A stretch of 64,000 bases of DNA, taken from positions 193,448,477-193,512,476 of the forward strand of contig OU015492.1 in the NCBI GenBank assembly GCA_907164885.2. Reading direction: 5' to 3'. The DNA comes from Dolomedes plantarius (Eukaryota; Arthropoda; Arachnida; Araneae; Dolomedidae). Shown here piece after piece: positions 23,789 to 35,641 of the stretch. Each line of letters opens with the position of its first letter. Position 1 is the first letter of the stretch. Position numbers and translations under genes: made by a program. The notes under the pieces are model-generated. The model was not told where the DNA came from, made no database searches, and worked only from the letters and a program-made list of their open reading frames with translations.

Positions 23789-23998
23789 GGTGTAGGATCA
23801 AAATTAGCAATCTCCATTTTCTTCCAAAATCGAATGAAGGATACTCTCTTATTTACCTATTTTTTTAATGTCATACTAATAAAAAATAATGTGGGAATCT
23901 CTCTAAAGGTAATTTCAAATTTATATCTTGAAAAATGCGTAAAATAGTCAAAATTAAGTAAAATGTCTAATGGAGAAGGCTAGTTTTGATCCTACACC
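23789..23998. mobile_element. 210-bp MITE with about 32-bp inverted repeats
   Basis: The left end GGTGTAGGATCAAAA-TTAGC and the reverse complement of the right end, GGTGTAGGATCAAAA-CTAGC, continue together to TCTCCATT. The core is AT-rich and non-coding. No clear target duplication, so the superfamily is unassigned. Confidence 0.7.
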
Positions 23999-24070
23999 AC
24001 TCATATACTCTTAATATCTTTTGATAATGTACGTAATAGTTTTGAGTCAAACTTATGAAACTTTGCGTTA

Positions 24071-25029
24071 CCGTACGATGGGGTTACTTTGTGACGGGTT
24101 TTAAGTTTTTTATTGTGCCAACCGTTCAGTTTTAAAAGCAGCCAAATACGAACAACTGCAAAGCATCGGTACATCCTTTCTTTACGTAGTAATGTATTTC
24201 TCTAACCCGGATCTTTAATTACCATTGAGAAATTTAAGTTAAAATGTGCCATAAAGTTGCCCCGACGAGTGGGGCTATTTTGTGACATGTGTATTTTCGC
24301 CTTGAAATCCAAGAGGAAAAATTACTTGACACAATGTTAGACAGTAAAACACTCATTAAAAGCTTGACATACAATTATATATACCTATTACAAATATTAG
24401 ATAACTTTATCTATATCTTTGACTTCAAAGAGACCTTGGGTGCCTGGGGTAGCCTTCAGTTCTTTGAGAAGATGAGGAAATTCGTCTTTCGGCACATTCT
24501 GCTTCTTCGGGTAGTTTTTTTTCCAGATAGTCAATACTTTTCTCTCTCCAGTGGTATTTTAGAGGACGGAAAAATGTAGCATCAAGCAGCTGGAGGTGGT
24601 GGGTCGACTTTGTGGGATGTTTTGTAACAGTGTCAAAGTGTCACAAAGTAACTCCGTTACCTTTCGATATTTAGTTTATGTTCTCGGAAATATCCCTACA
24701 CAAAAGTTGTATTGATCCATAATCTAACCAACATATTAACAATAAATAATAATTACCTGTTGTAGTCTTTCGTATAAGGTGATAGCCTTCAGCATACAAA
24801 GTTTCCAAAGTTTGAGTCAATAGCTTGACAACAGGTTTGAACAGCGAAGACAAATGGCTCGCAGAAGCTTTGGAGACTGGCCTCTAGGGGTCTCTGTATG
24901 TCGGACAAGCTGTCGGCACAGTTCTTTGCCTACCCGGTATCACAGGCGCGGCGCAATATTCCAAATACGAAAAAATTACTATGTGTCACAAAGTAACTCC
25001 TGCAGTCTCAAAGTAACCCCATCTTACTG
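24071..25029 (-). mobile_element. Pogo-like element, internally deleted
   Basis: TA-flanked (24069-24070 and 25030-25031). Termini are CCGTACGATGGGGTTACTTT and, reverse-complemented, CAGTAAGATGGGGTTACTTT. Subterminal GTCACAAAGTAACTCC blocks recur (for example 24646-24660 and 24987-25002). It contains a transposase C-terminal remnant on the minus strand. At 959 bp it is too short for a full pogo gene. Confidence 0.7.
24400..24620 (-). pseudogene. Pogo/jerky-type (DDE_1) transposase remnant
   Basis: The minus strand reads STHHLQLLDATFFRPLK, close to the conserved S-T-H-x-L-Q-P-L-D-V-x-x-F-x-P-L-K block that carries the last catalytic Asp of pogo-like transposases. After a frame change it reads KVLTIWKKNYPKK and then DEFPHLLKEL. 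No upstream catalytic motifs are found. Confidence 0.65.
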
Positions 25030-25031
25030 TA

Positions 25032-27065
25032 TTCCTAAAAAAGTTTAAATTTTTCACCCATTTTATTAACAGGGATGAGTACCATTGCCCCATCAAGTCC
25101 TTATTTTCAAATTGAAGCAGTTCTAAAAAAATGCATATATGTTTAATAAAACATTCTTTAAACATTTGAGTAGCAGAAACCTAATATTTTAAACTCATAA
25201 CGCAATTTCCATTCCATAGATAAAAGAAGGGAATTTTTTTAAACGATTTTTCATGCATTTGTGCCATTCCTATAAGATTCAAATGTTTCTTGAACAGAAA
25301 ATATGCGCCACATCAAATATTTTGAAACTTATGGTATGAAACACCCAACTATAGTCATTCCCATGGAATATTTTTGAACTGATCATGAATATCTATTTGC
25401 TTCTCGTTCATCAAAGTAATTATTTTTACAAATTAAGACAATCAACAATCATATCATTCAATTTTATTTTAAGGTCATTATAATATAACTATCCTAATTC
25501 ATGCTTGTATGTTGAGAATTCTCTATACGTCTAATTATCTTCTAAAAGAGGAAAACATTCTAAATACCGATATCTACATTTTATAGTTTCAACTGTACAA
25601 TGTACATATCAATATTTAAAATTTGCTTCTATTCTATGTCAGGAAAAGTTCATAAGCTTCAAATAATTTCTACTATTATTCCGATTTTCTATGACCAAAC
25701 TGGATAGATACCTCTGAGAGATACTGTTTCTGAACAAGCATCAAAATCTTCAGCTCTAACCAAATTTATGTTTAAAAGGTTTTCATATAAAAATGATGCA
25801 TTTCACCATTGAAATCCTTTCATAGAAGTCGCAGGATGAGCATATTTCTTCATTTCCAATAAAATAGAATTTAATTCATGTTGAATTGCATGCCACAGTT
25901 CGGCTCCAAAAAAGTCAGTTATATTATGTAAGTACATTATCCATTAAAGTAGTAATATGGGTAATAACTGATACTTTTCTCTCTCCTAAACAGGACTCAA
26001 GTTTCCTCTAAACTTGAGAATAAATTATTAAACTTCCTTCAAATGAGAGGTTATTTTATCACATACATATAACGTACATGTCAGAAAATGGAACAATATC
26101 GAAATTGTGTCATAATCCAACTTTTGTGGGAATCATTCAGGTATGCATTGCCCTTTTTTGTAAGAGAAATCCTCTACTTTCTCACTAAAGAAATTTTTCA
26201 TGGTTTCAAAATCTTATCTTTCCTGTAATGAGAATTTTATGGCATTCCATAGGGACCCTTGTTAAAAAAATCCCTTACGAAAAATATCTTTTCTCTCCAT
26301 ATCAAGAAAATTGACTTCATTTATTTTTCTGAAACTCCTATGCCATTTGTTTTCACATAGTAGAGACAAAACTCCTTAGTAAAGAGTTTCAAAAAAGAAA
26401 CATTCATTGCATCTTAATTGAAACGTAACATACAAAAAATTTCAAAGGTTTTAACTGTCATTTAAATTCTTAGAAATATTTTCTGGTAAACTTCAAAGAC
26501 TTAGAATGCAAACGTCATATTATAATAATCTTAGTATTTGTTTTTGTGAAAGTTATTTGCTGTCATTTGATTTATGTACATAAAAGTTTCTAAAATGAAT
26601 TCCGTACTCTGAATTTTAGAGCAGATTGTTGGTTTTATTGATGTTTAGATGTATACTACTCATTTTCATCCTGTCATCACAAAACAAAATGTAATAAAAA
26701 TTTACTGAATATGAGTTTTGCTTATACGTAAAAGAAATTCTTGAATTATTTAGGAAATATCAAACAAGCTGGCAACAGAGAAAATTGGTCAAGAAGTAAT
26801 TTAATAAACATACGCAGCGTGAAACATATTGGAAACAGATTTTCGCAAGGAAATCGTTGCGCGTTTTCCATCATTTCTGATGCCTAGATTTCTAAAATCT
26901 TATATGAAATATGACGTTTCCAATACAGGCTGGATTTGACTTGTTCTGGGGAATAAATTCATTCAAAATATTTAAATAGATCTCGGATATGTACGTATAT
27001 AGGGATTTTCAGTTGTGAGTGGCATGTAAATATCAGTATTTGTCACTGCTCAAATCTTCGCATAG
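25032..27065. other. AT-rich stretch, no gene or element recognised
   Basis: Long AT-rich non-coding DNA. No terminal repeats, microsatellites or coding motifs seen. Confidence 0.45.
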
Positions 27066-27160
27066 TAAGTATGACCCAACTCGAGCGAAACATGTTGATA
27101 AGACACGTTTTGGACCAGCCATCTCCTACATTTGCATGCGTTTACGTACAAATCTACCAG
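27066..27160 (+). other. Possible internal exon (95 nt)
   Basis: Bounded by an AG (27064-27065) and a good donor CAG|GTAATA (27161-). GC content is higher than in the flanks. The open frame reads KYDPTRAKHVDKTRFG and then PAISYICMRLRTNLPG, a protein-like composition. The polypyrimidine tract is weak and the domain is not recognised, so chance is a real alternative. Confidence 0.25.
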
Positions 27161-30100
27161 GTAATACGTACAACACTTTACATTTCCCACTAAGCTACGT
27201 CAATATTTCACATTTGTAACAGATTATTCAAAATGGTATCATAATATTTCTAAAAAATCGTCAAATATCCGTATAATACGAAAACAACATTTTTAGAGGA
27301 GTGAAGATAATATTAAAAAATAGGTAAAATTTAAAGAAGTTAAATAAGGGAATGATCATACTAAACTAACCAAATAATATACGCAGCATACTCTATTAAC
27401 ATGGTACTCAGTGTAAAATATCGTTCTTAATAAGTGTTAATAATTCACTAGTGAGGTTATTGCCTTATGTTTTTAGTATCCGACCACATTATTTTGGTTT
27501 TCTTTTTGGACTTAATTCTTCTAAAACCTTTAGCAAACCCTCATTCTAAATATGCGTTTAAAAATGGCAAGTTTAAGGGATAATAGGAATGTACACTTAA
27601 GCACAGCTTTCAAACTGCTGCTTGAAGCTGGGCTTTTTTTTCCTATGGCTTCCTATTTTTAGAACAAGGCCAAATTGTGGTCATTTTTCAGTCTGTTGGA
27701 ATACCCCGTAATAATAGCCACAAAATTGTCTGAACCAAGTTGGGTGAGCATTTATGGTTCATATTTAACACTTCAGCGGGTGCGCAACATTTTCGTAATA
27801 TTAAATGGTTTGATTTTACATATAAGGTTTCAATGTTCTAAGCAGTTTCTATTTACAGCTACACCCTTTCTAATGCAGGACTGATTTTCGTACCCTTGTA
27901 TTCCTCTCCATTCATTGTTAGCCGCGATTTAATCGTGCTAAACTAGCTATTATACTGAATTACAATACTACAAAAGCAGGAGTTGATGTAGTCGATCCAA
28001 TGTGCAGCTATTACACGGTATCCCACATATCCCAAAGATGGACAATCTCATTGTTTCTCATGTTTTTGGACATAATAGGAATCCATTCGCAAGTTCTCCT
28101 TAGATCCAATAAACCGGACAGTTTTGAAATAAGGCGATTGTATGTGCATGCTTTGGCCTTTAATTATAAATATATCTCAATATTATCAACATTTTATATC
28201 TTGTCATAAAACTCAGAATTATTATTTTCAATTTCAAAAGAAAAAGTTTATTGCAAAATGAATAATCAAGGTTGAAAGAGACGTTGCACTTTGCGCCACG
28301 CGCGTCTGCTGGTATTCCAAAAATTGTCACGCCCGCTGAAGGATTAAAATAGTGGAATCGCTTAAATTTTTAGCTGTACGAAAGAAACTAACTGTTCGCT
28401 GAACTTTTAGATATAGACGTAAGTCAATATGTTAATAAATGTGAATCAAATGTCTACGACGTAGTCCTATGGTGCCATAATTTGATGGCTCCAAGAAATT
28501 CGGCTGACAGGAGTGTTTTTAGGTATTCTTTATCGGCTTTAGACTGTACGTTTCAGTCTTTTTATACCTCAGGAAGCTGGCATCAACAAAAGCAATTTTT
28601 ACAAATCCAGTGGTAAACATTTTTGATTTGTTCTGTACATGAAACACTGCTACCTTGAAATGTAGAACCTTAGCAGAGCGTCAAACATGTTAGTAAGAAT
28701 TAAAAGTGTTTCATTTGCGTATTACATGCTTGTTTACAGCAAAATGTATTTATACATTTCAAAATAATAAATTACCGCAGATAGTTAAAGGGGTCCCTTG
28801 AGGTGTAATTGCACCTGGTACATTAACCAATTTATTCTTATGAGACATAATATAGTTATAGTAATGAAAAAAAGTTGTTGTAATATGTGTAGAAATTGAT
28901 TTCAGACACAACCTCCTCATACTTTCATCACGTAGGTACAATTCAGTGTTGATTTCTTAGATGTAACGTTTGAACAAGGAACAATATTCTAATGTTATTA
29001 TAAAAAGGACCCTGGTGATAATTTTGACATATATAAATTTTACAAGATATAATCTCGAATTACAACTTGATAATACTAAAATTGATCAGTTTATTTAACA
29101 ATGGTTTTTGCTCGATTTTCATAGATATAAACTTGAGGTATATAAGATAAAGCGATTTTGAAAAATAATTAATCTCACAGATTTATGAGGCCGATAATTG
29201 GTTGCTTTATTTGAAATTTAGTATTTATTAGCTGTAATGAACAATATCATTCTTATGTTGAACAAAAAGGGAAAAATTCAACTGCTTGATTTAATGTGCA
29301 TAGTTTAATGTTTTAAATAATTATTTCAAATTAAGTTTGTTGGATTAAAATTTAGTGTAAAAAATTATTGCTTTCAATTATTTCAAATAATTTTTTCGTT
29401 ATTGTATTATGTACTTTTTCTGCATTTTGTTATTTCAGTTTTCATTAACATTACCTTCGACTTTAAAAAAAGGACTAGCATCTTTTTTTAACCTTTACCT
29501 TAAAAATTATTAATTTTAGTTAAAAATTGTGTTTTTCTTACAAGAACATCTTAACATTAAGTTTTCTTAATTCTTTTTTTAACTTTTCTCTAACCTTAAA
29601 TTACTTTGTTTGTCTATTTATTTAAAAACTTTTTTATACAGATAGGAATACCGGTGCGTGTTTTTCGAAATAACGAGCATTTGGAAGAGTCGCTTCCCTT
29701 ATGCATTTAACATAGTATTTTCTTTTCTTCTGATTAATTTTTTAATTTGCCAATTTTAAGGATTATCTAGTGTTAGTGTCTTCTGATTTTCATGCTCAAA
29801 GCTTCCTTAGAAAAGAAAAAACTGTCGTTAAATGACAGTGTTAGCTTTCTTGAGAAACAGTTATTGTTAACAAGTGTTTTTTATCAAATTGGATTGCTTC
29901 ATTTTTTAGATTCTGGTATCAATTATTTTATATTTATCTGCTTGACAACTGAACTTCTATGGTGTCTTACTGGGGCAGTATTTATATATTATCACTTGCA
30001 GTATCTATTTTATTTCCTTTTTAACTTCACATTCTTCTTTCTTCATTAATATTTGCTTATACACTAATTTTAACGATATTATTAAATGAATGATTGTTTA

Positions 30101-32329
30101 TTTTGTTGTTTGTTGAAACACCATTGTTGCATGCAGTAACGTGCTATGAATTTCAAATGAGAGCGTAGATGACCTATCTTAAAACCCCATAAAGATTATT
30201 ATACAGTATTATTACCAAAAATATAAAGTGGATACTGTTTATTTGTTTTAATTATAACAACACTCAAACATTTATTTGTTTTTAAATTCATACATTTATT
30301 AGTAGTGTTGTTCCTGGATTATCACCTAGATTTGCATGTAAGCAAGACCTGAAAGAAAAAAAAAATGGTCGAAAGCACGCCTTATGAAAATATACAGCTC
30401 AGTTTGCTTCATACTTATTATTCGAAGGTATGGGAGGAGACAAATATTTACCTCATAAAGTAAGGCCAAATTAAGGATATTTGAAACATATAATTCATGA
30501 GAACATTTCTTTTCCAACAGCACCAACGTTATAAGAAAGGTTGTTGAGAATGATAAAATAAAAACCTTATTAAATAATCACTATCGGTGAGAGTCGGTAA
30601 GTAAATGTTTCCCAACGTGACTTGCAAAAGGTTAGAAATTACGTAACACTCAATAATCAGGCACCAGCAATGTATGGTACTTAGCATACCAATCTCTCAC
30701 CCCGTGAGGTTAGAATCACAGCTAAAGAATGGATATGTCTGAGTTGTTTTCTTACAAGAAGTAACATTTTTTTCACCTTGAATATTGCCATAATAAACTA
30801 GATAACACATAACGTAGTTGTATGGGTTCAAAATACCGCATCGCAAAATAAAAGTAAAAATTATATGCATGTATGCATTAAAGGAAAAGTAACATGCATG
30901 TATCAGTTAAATATAACAATGCTTACTCCTTGCTGAAATTACTATGAATATTGAAACAAATCAAACTTGATATCTATGCCTAAATGATACCAAATTTTGA
31001 AATAACTGGTTTATTTCAATAGAGGTCAATACATTGTCATTGCGAGGTCCTAAATGATCTTTGAAAAGTATCCCTCGATATTTGGATCAAACAAATGTGG
31101 CTATTGCTCTTTTAGGAAGTCACTGAGTCCAAGGAGTTACACATTACCGCTTCTGAGAATTTGGAGCGCCAGAGTAAATGGCACCAATACGATAGAATCT
31201 TATTATGTTGCAAGCAGAAGCTTATCAGATTCCCTTAATATCCTTCAAAGTATCGCATCCTCTATAACAGGTGTCGTTTAATGAGTCAATATCCCTTAAA
31301 ATGTCTAAAATAAAGGTCCTATCAGTGGTGAATCCATCTCCGTGGGTATCCATCTCCGTGGGTATCTCCGTGGCCATCCTTGGCAAGAATTAGATTGGCA
31401 TTGTAAAATGTTTTGCACTGATTCTGTAGCAAAAGACAACTGCCTTCGTAATTTCAAAGAGTTCGATTAGTCAAGTAACAAAGTTTCTAGTAAGAACCCC
31501 ATCGTGACTATTCCAGGAACTAAAGCATGCCTTTGATATCCGAAGACATTCCGGTATCAATTAGTGAGAACCAGATATAACAGCGAAACTTTTATGAGAT
31601 CTTACGACCTATGAAACTGACACTTCTATCGAATGAACCAAGTACACTTATTCAAGCAAAATAACGGTACAGCTCACAGGACCCGAATTTCTCAGTACCT
31701 TCTTTAAGCTGTTGCCCCTCTTCTATGCGTCTCCTTTCCACTAAAACATTTTCAAATTAGCATACATGCGCCATGTTGAAAATTATGCTTTGGTCCTCAA
31801 GCGCTCTAAGCTAACTCGGAGAACAACTGTCAAACATTTGCTCAAATTTATGACAATGATACATTCGAGGACTGACTACGCAAAATTTACTCCTGAATTC
31901 TTGCCAAAGGTAACCTTAGTTCGGATTGATCATTTCTTAAATTTGTTGATATTCATAAAGTTCTTTCTTGATGTTACCCGGGAGGGCAAACAAAGAAACC
32001 GATGACACCATCCAAATAAATACCCACTTCAATGAGTTAAATAGAAATTATAAGATATTTTTAGATTATGATCACATTCGAAAGACACGCCCACAAAAAT
32101 ACATGGTTCTTTCTTATATTCATTAGAATTTATCATTTAATTTTAACAAAAATTATACTGTTATTTTTTAAACAAATTTAAAATGGTATTTACTTTTAAT
32201 TAACATATTTTCATTAAGTATCGATTTTTTTGCTACTTTCATTCAATATAGTCTGAACATATGGTATCTCTTCATGATGAGAATATTCTTTTCCGGTATT
32301 TGTAAGTATATTATAACTTATATTTATAT
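27161..32329. other. AT-rich stretch, mostly featureless
   Basis: More than 5 kb without recognisable element ends or genes. Base composition is more balanced at about 31040-31980, which includes a short tandem repeat of CATCTCCGTGGGTAT near 31340-31370; I could not assign that block to any family. Confidence 0.45.
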
Positions 32330-32446
32330 AATATAATCTATATATATACCTTATATACATATATATAATATATATTCTATTATCTATATATATATATATA
32401 TTATATATCGTATTGATGTATGTAGTATACTTATGTATATATATTC
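32330..32446. repeat. Imperfect TA-rich repeat, left flank of Tc1 copy A
   Basis: Degenerate TA/TATC repeats ending next to the Tc1 terminus at 32447. Confidence 0.8.
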
Positions 32447-32595
32447 CACTGCAGTGGCCACTGAATTAGGGATAGCAAATCCTTTACGACAATTGTGTAG
32501 CGCATGCATCATGTATGCGCAAGTGAGGGCGCTGTGGTAACTGCATATATAGCGCGTACTGTGGTTGTTCTGAATTAGGTGTTGGAATTGCCAGT

Positions 32596-33637
32596 ATGGG
32601 TAAACTGCCTGATTTAGACGCCTTCAATCCCGGACAAATCGTAGGTGCGCGACGCATGGACCATTCAATTAATGAAATCGTCAGACAGCTAGGATTTTCA
32701 AGGTCGACAGTGTCAAGAGTATACTAAGAATACATGGATGGTGGAAAAAAAACTAGCGATCGGGCAAACTGTAAAGGACAATTAGCCTTGACAGTGCGTG
32801 GTGAGAGACGGCTCAGGCGTATTGTACGTAGCCAGCGAAGACAAACATTAGCTCAAATTACCACCCAGTTTAATGACGGTGCCAGTCGTACAGTCAGTAA
32901 ACGGACTGTGAAACGCTCGCTTCACAGTATGGGTTTCGGGAGCCGTCGACCTACGAGAGTACCATTGCTCTATACTCGCCATCGGGCTGTGCTCTCTTGC
33001 CTGGGCAAGAGAGCACAGAGACTGGAGTGTAGAGGACTGGAAACGAGTAGCATGGAGTGATGAGTCTCGATTCCGACTACTTAACGCCGACGGGAGGCTG
33101 AGAATATGGCGTCAGGCTCATGAAGCCATGGATCCTGCATGCCTGGCTGGAACTGTACAAGGGCATGGTGGCTCAATCATGGTCTGGGGTGTTTTTTCGT
33201 GGCACAGTTTGTGATCTTTGGTGCGTGTACCAATCTCCCTCAATGCAATTCGGTATGTAGAGTTGCTGGGCAATCACCTCCATCCGTTTATGCTGTTATG
33301 TTATCAGCACGGTAATGGAGTTTTCCATCAAGACAACTGTGCCTCTCACAAGTCCCGGTTGGCTACTGGCTGGTTGGATGAGCATTCCTCTGACTTCTCT
33401 GTCATGAATTGGCCACCTAGAAGCCCAGACTTAAATCCTATTGAGCATCTTTGGGATGTTTTGGAACAAGGCGTGAAAGGCCATCACACAACACCAAAGA
33501 ACCTTACTGAATTATGGACAGCTTTAGCCAATATTTGGCAAGCCATTCCCATGGAACGTTTTCAGAAACTTGTTGAATCTATGCCTCGTCGTGTGGCAGC
33601 CGTTATCAAGGCCAGAGAAGGCCCAACTCGTTACTAG
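32596..33637 (+). pseudogene. Tc1-like transposase, copy A (inactivated)
   Basis: Starts at ATG 32596 with MGKLPDLDAF. The DNA-binding part (EIVRQLGFSRSTVSRVY) is followed by a TAA, then a second helix-turn-helix half (TVSKRTVKRSLHSMGFGSRR). The core has the first Asp in WSDESRFRLL, the second in HQDNCASHKSRL and the Glu in SPDLNPIEHLWDVL. I count 36 residues between second Asp and Glu, the DD36E spacing rather than Tc1's 34. It ends ...GPTRY-TAG at 33637. Lesions: the TAA near 32726, a 1-bp insertion near 32995 and a TGA near 33210 that copy B shares. Confidence 0.88.
32989..33016 (+). repeat. Perfect 13-bp hairpin inside transposase copy A
   Basis: Arms GTGCTCTCTTGCC and GGCAAGAGAGCAC with a 2-nt loop TG. 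The frameshifting extra base lies in the left arm. In copy B this stretch is deleted. Confidence 0.85.
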
Positions 33638-33678
33638 GTAGGTATCCCTAATTCAGTGGCACTTCAGTGTATATTCAC

Positions 33679-33680
33679 GT

Positions 33681-33731
<51 letters not shown>
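33679..33731. repeat. (GT)n microsatellite
   Basis: About 25 GT units starting about 10 bp beyond the right end of Tc1 copy A. Confidence 0.95.
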
Positions 33732-33736
<5 letters not shown>

Positions 33737-33739
33737 GAG

Positions 33740-34745
33740 GTGGTGTGTGTATGTATATAAGTAATCCAATCATGCATTCCATTCCATGGTAATATATAAT
33801 GAAATAAATTTGATGAAAGTCAGGAAAAAATAATAGAACTTTAAATAATATGATGTTCTCTCACTTCACGCTGATTTATGCTGCTGCTTTCTGAACCTGT
33901 GCTCTGTAATTCTATTGAGATATCTGCATTTCAAAAGAAAATATAATTAAGATTTAGGATTGAAACTCTCGTACGGAAATATTTATGAAACACAAAGATA
34001 AATTTAAAAATTACTTAAAAAAGAGGAATAAAACTGAATTCCATTTCTTAAAAGCGAGGACAAATTAAGGAAAACGAAATGGAATGTAAACCTAAATGGA
34101 AGGAAATAAATCCGTCTTCATGAATAGTGTCTGAAATGGACAAAAAAATTACATCCGTTAAAATTATTAAATATTTCTCTTCTGACAAAAATAAGAGCAA
34201 AAGAAAAAATTCATGAAAACATCCATTTTTACATTTTTAAATCATTTTAATTTTAAAATATTTTCAGTTTTTATTTAACTCTTCTCTCTCCAAATGTTTG
34301 ATTGAGATTATGCAAGATTAAATTTTTTGGTTCTTAGAGCATTACTTTTATGAAAGAATTACAAACAGTGCTTTAGTTTTTTTACACCTTTTTAAAGTAA
34401 TTGTCAAAGCCAAGGTATATGCATAATTATCCTACATCCATCTTTCATACATTATTGCAATGAATATCTAAATTTGTGCTTTGTATTTTTTAAACTCGCT
34501 TGTCTCGTTTCTGTACTAGATAAATTGCAAATTCAGAAGATCCTAGCATAACTTTCATCTTAGTCGTAAATTAATTTTAACAGAAAGAAATTTATAAAAA
34601 AATGCTCTTTAGTGTGTAATGTACACTGACTTGTAGTTTTGAAAATTTCTTAGTTTCTTATATTCGTACATTATTAAGAAATGTTTCCCTTGTGACTAAA
34701 TTACGTATTCATTTAATCCATATCAGTGTATTTTTATGCATTAAC
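33740..34745. other. AT-rich stretch, no gene seen
   Basis: No coding or element features recognised. Confidence 0.45.
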
Positions 34746-34816
34746 TAGCTGAAAACCCGCACTTCGCTACGGAGTACATTTAAATTAAATACAATGGTCA
34801 ATGCATGCAATTAATG

Positions 34817-34818
<2 letters not shown>
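34746..34818 (+). repeat. Short retroposon-tail-like fragment before a TA array
   Basis: AGCTGAAAACCCGCACTTCG followed by CTACGGAGTA resembles 3' tails of dispersed arthropod repeats, and the block ends in a TA array. CAATGCATGCAATTAAT recurs in similar form near 43272. Family not identified. Confidence 0.35.

Positions 34819-34911
<93 letters not shown>
34819..34911. repeat. (TA)46 microsatellite
   Basis: Pure TA repeat. Confidence 0.97.
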
Positions 34912-34913
<2 letters not shown>

Positions 34914-35641
34914 AAATACGACGATCAATGTATAGAATTATACATATCTTTTATTGTATTTTAATATTTTTTTTGATAATGTCCAATCGTCTGCCGCATC
35001 AGCAAGAAAAAAAGTTTTTTCCACTTGAATCATTCCTTTTATCTCATTTGTGTTTCCATTTGAGCAGTCTCTTTTCAAAACCATCTTTTCTAGAACTTAC
35101 TGGTAAAATGTTACTACTTTCGTACGTTTACTGTAAATACTGATAATTTATTTTAATCATTCATGTAACCAAATTCACTTAAAGCAGCAGCATCTTTTAT
35201 ATTATTAGATAATGAATTTAAAAAATTAATATATTTCCTTTTGATGAATATTTTTCTACTGGCAATAGATATTTTTTAAACACTTTATGAGGTTAGAAAA
35301 TTGAAATTCAGAATAGAATCAATTCAGTAATTACCTGAATTATTATACTTCGAACAGCTCCTTTAAATATATCAGAGGTAAAATAAATTTTACCTTTCTT
35401 GATCCCACTAAAAGCAACTTTTTCGTATTATGTGTTTGCCTCGAAAATTGAAGCATGCAAAAACGAAAACACGGCACTAGTACACCTTCCAATTCTAACT
35501 GTTTTTTAAATGAAACAAGTGTGTGATCTGGTATATTCATCAGTGTAGTAGCAAAATATGACAGTAGTGCTGGCCTCTCTATTTCGTAGGAACTGCCGTA
35601 CGTTTTATAAACATCTCTGTGAACTTGCTTATATCACACCA
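34912..35641. other. AT-rich stretch, no gene seen
   Basis: Open frames such as 35343-35540 (minus) have no recognisable domain. Confidence 0.45.

Larger units (their letters stand above)
32447..33669 (+). mobile_element. Tc1-like (DD36E-spaced) element, copy A
   Basis: A 1.22-kb element with inverted ends. Left: CACTGCAGTGGCCACTGAAT; right, reverse-complemented: CACTGAAGTGCCACTGAAT; both continue to TAGGGATA. TA follows the right end (33670-33671), while the left TA is altered. The second copy, at 56453-57602, is closely similar. Confidence 0.9.

Noticed and set aside
31040..31980. Balanced-composition block that might be a decayed retroelement
   Set aside because: I tried both strands for RT, RNase H and integrase motifs and found only weak, inconsistent matches.
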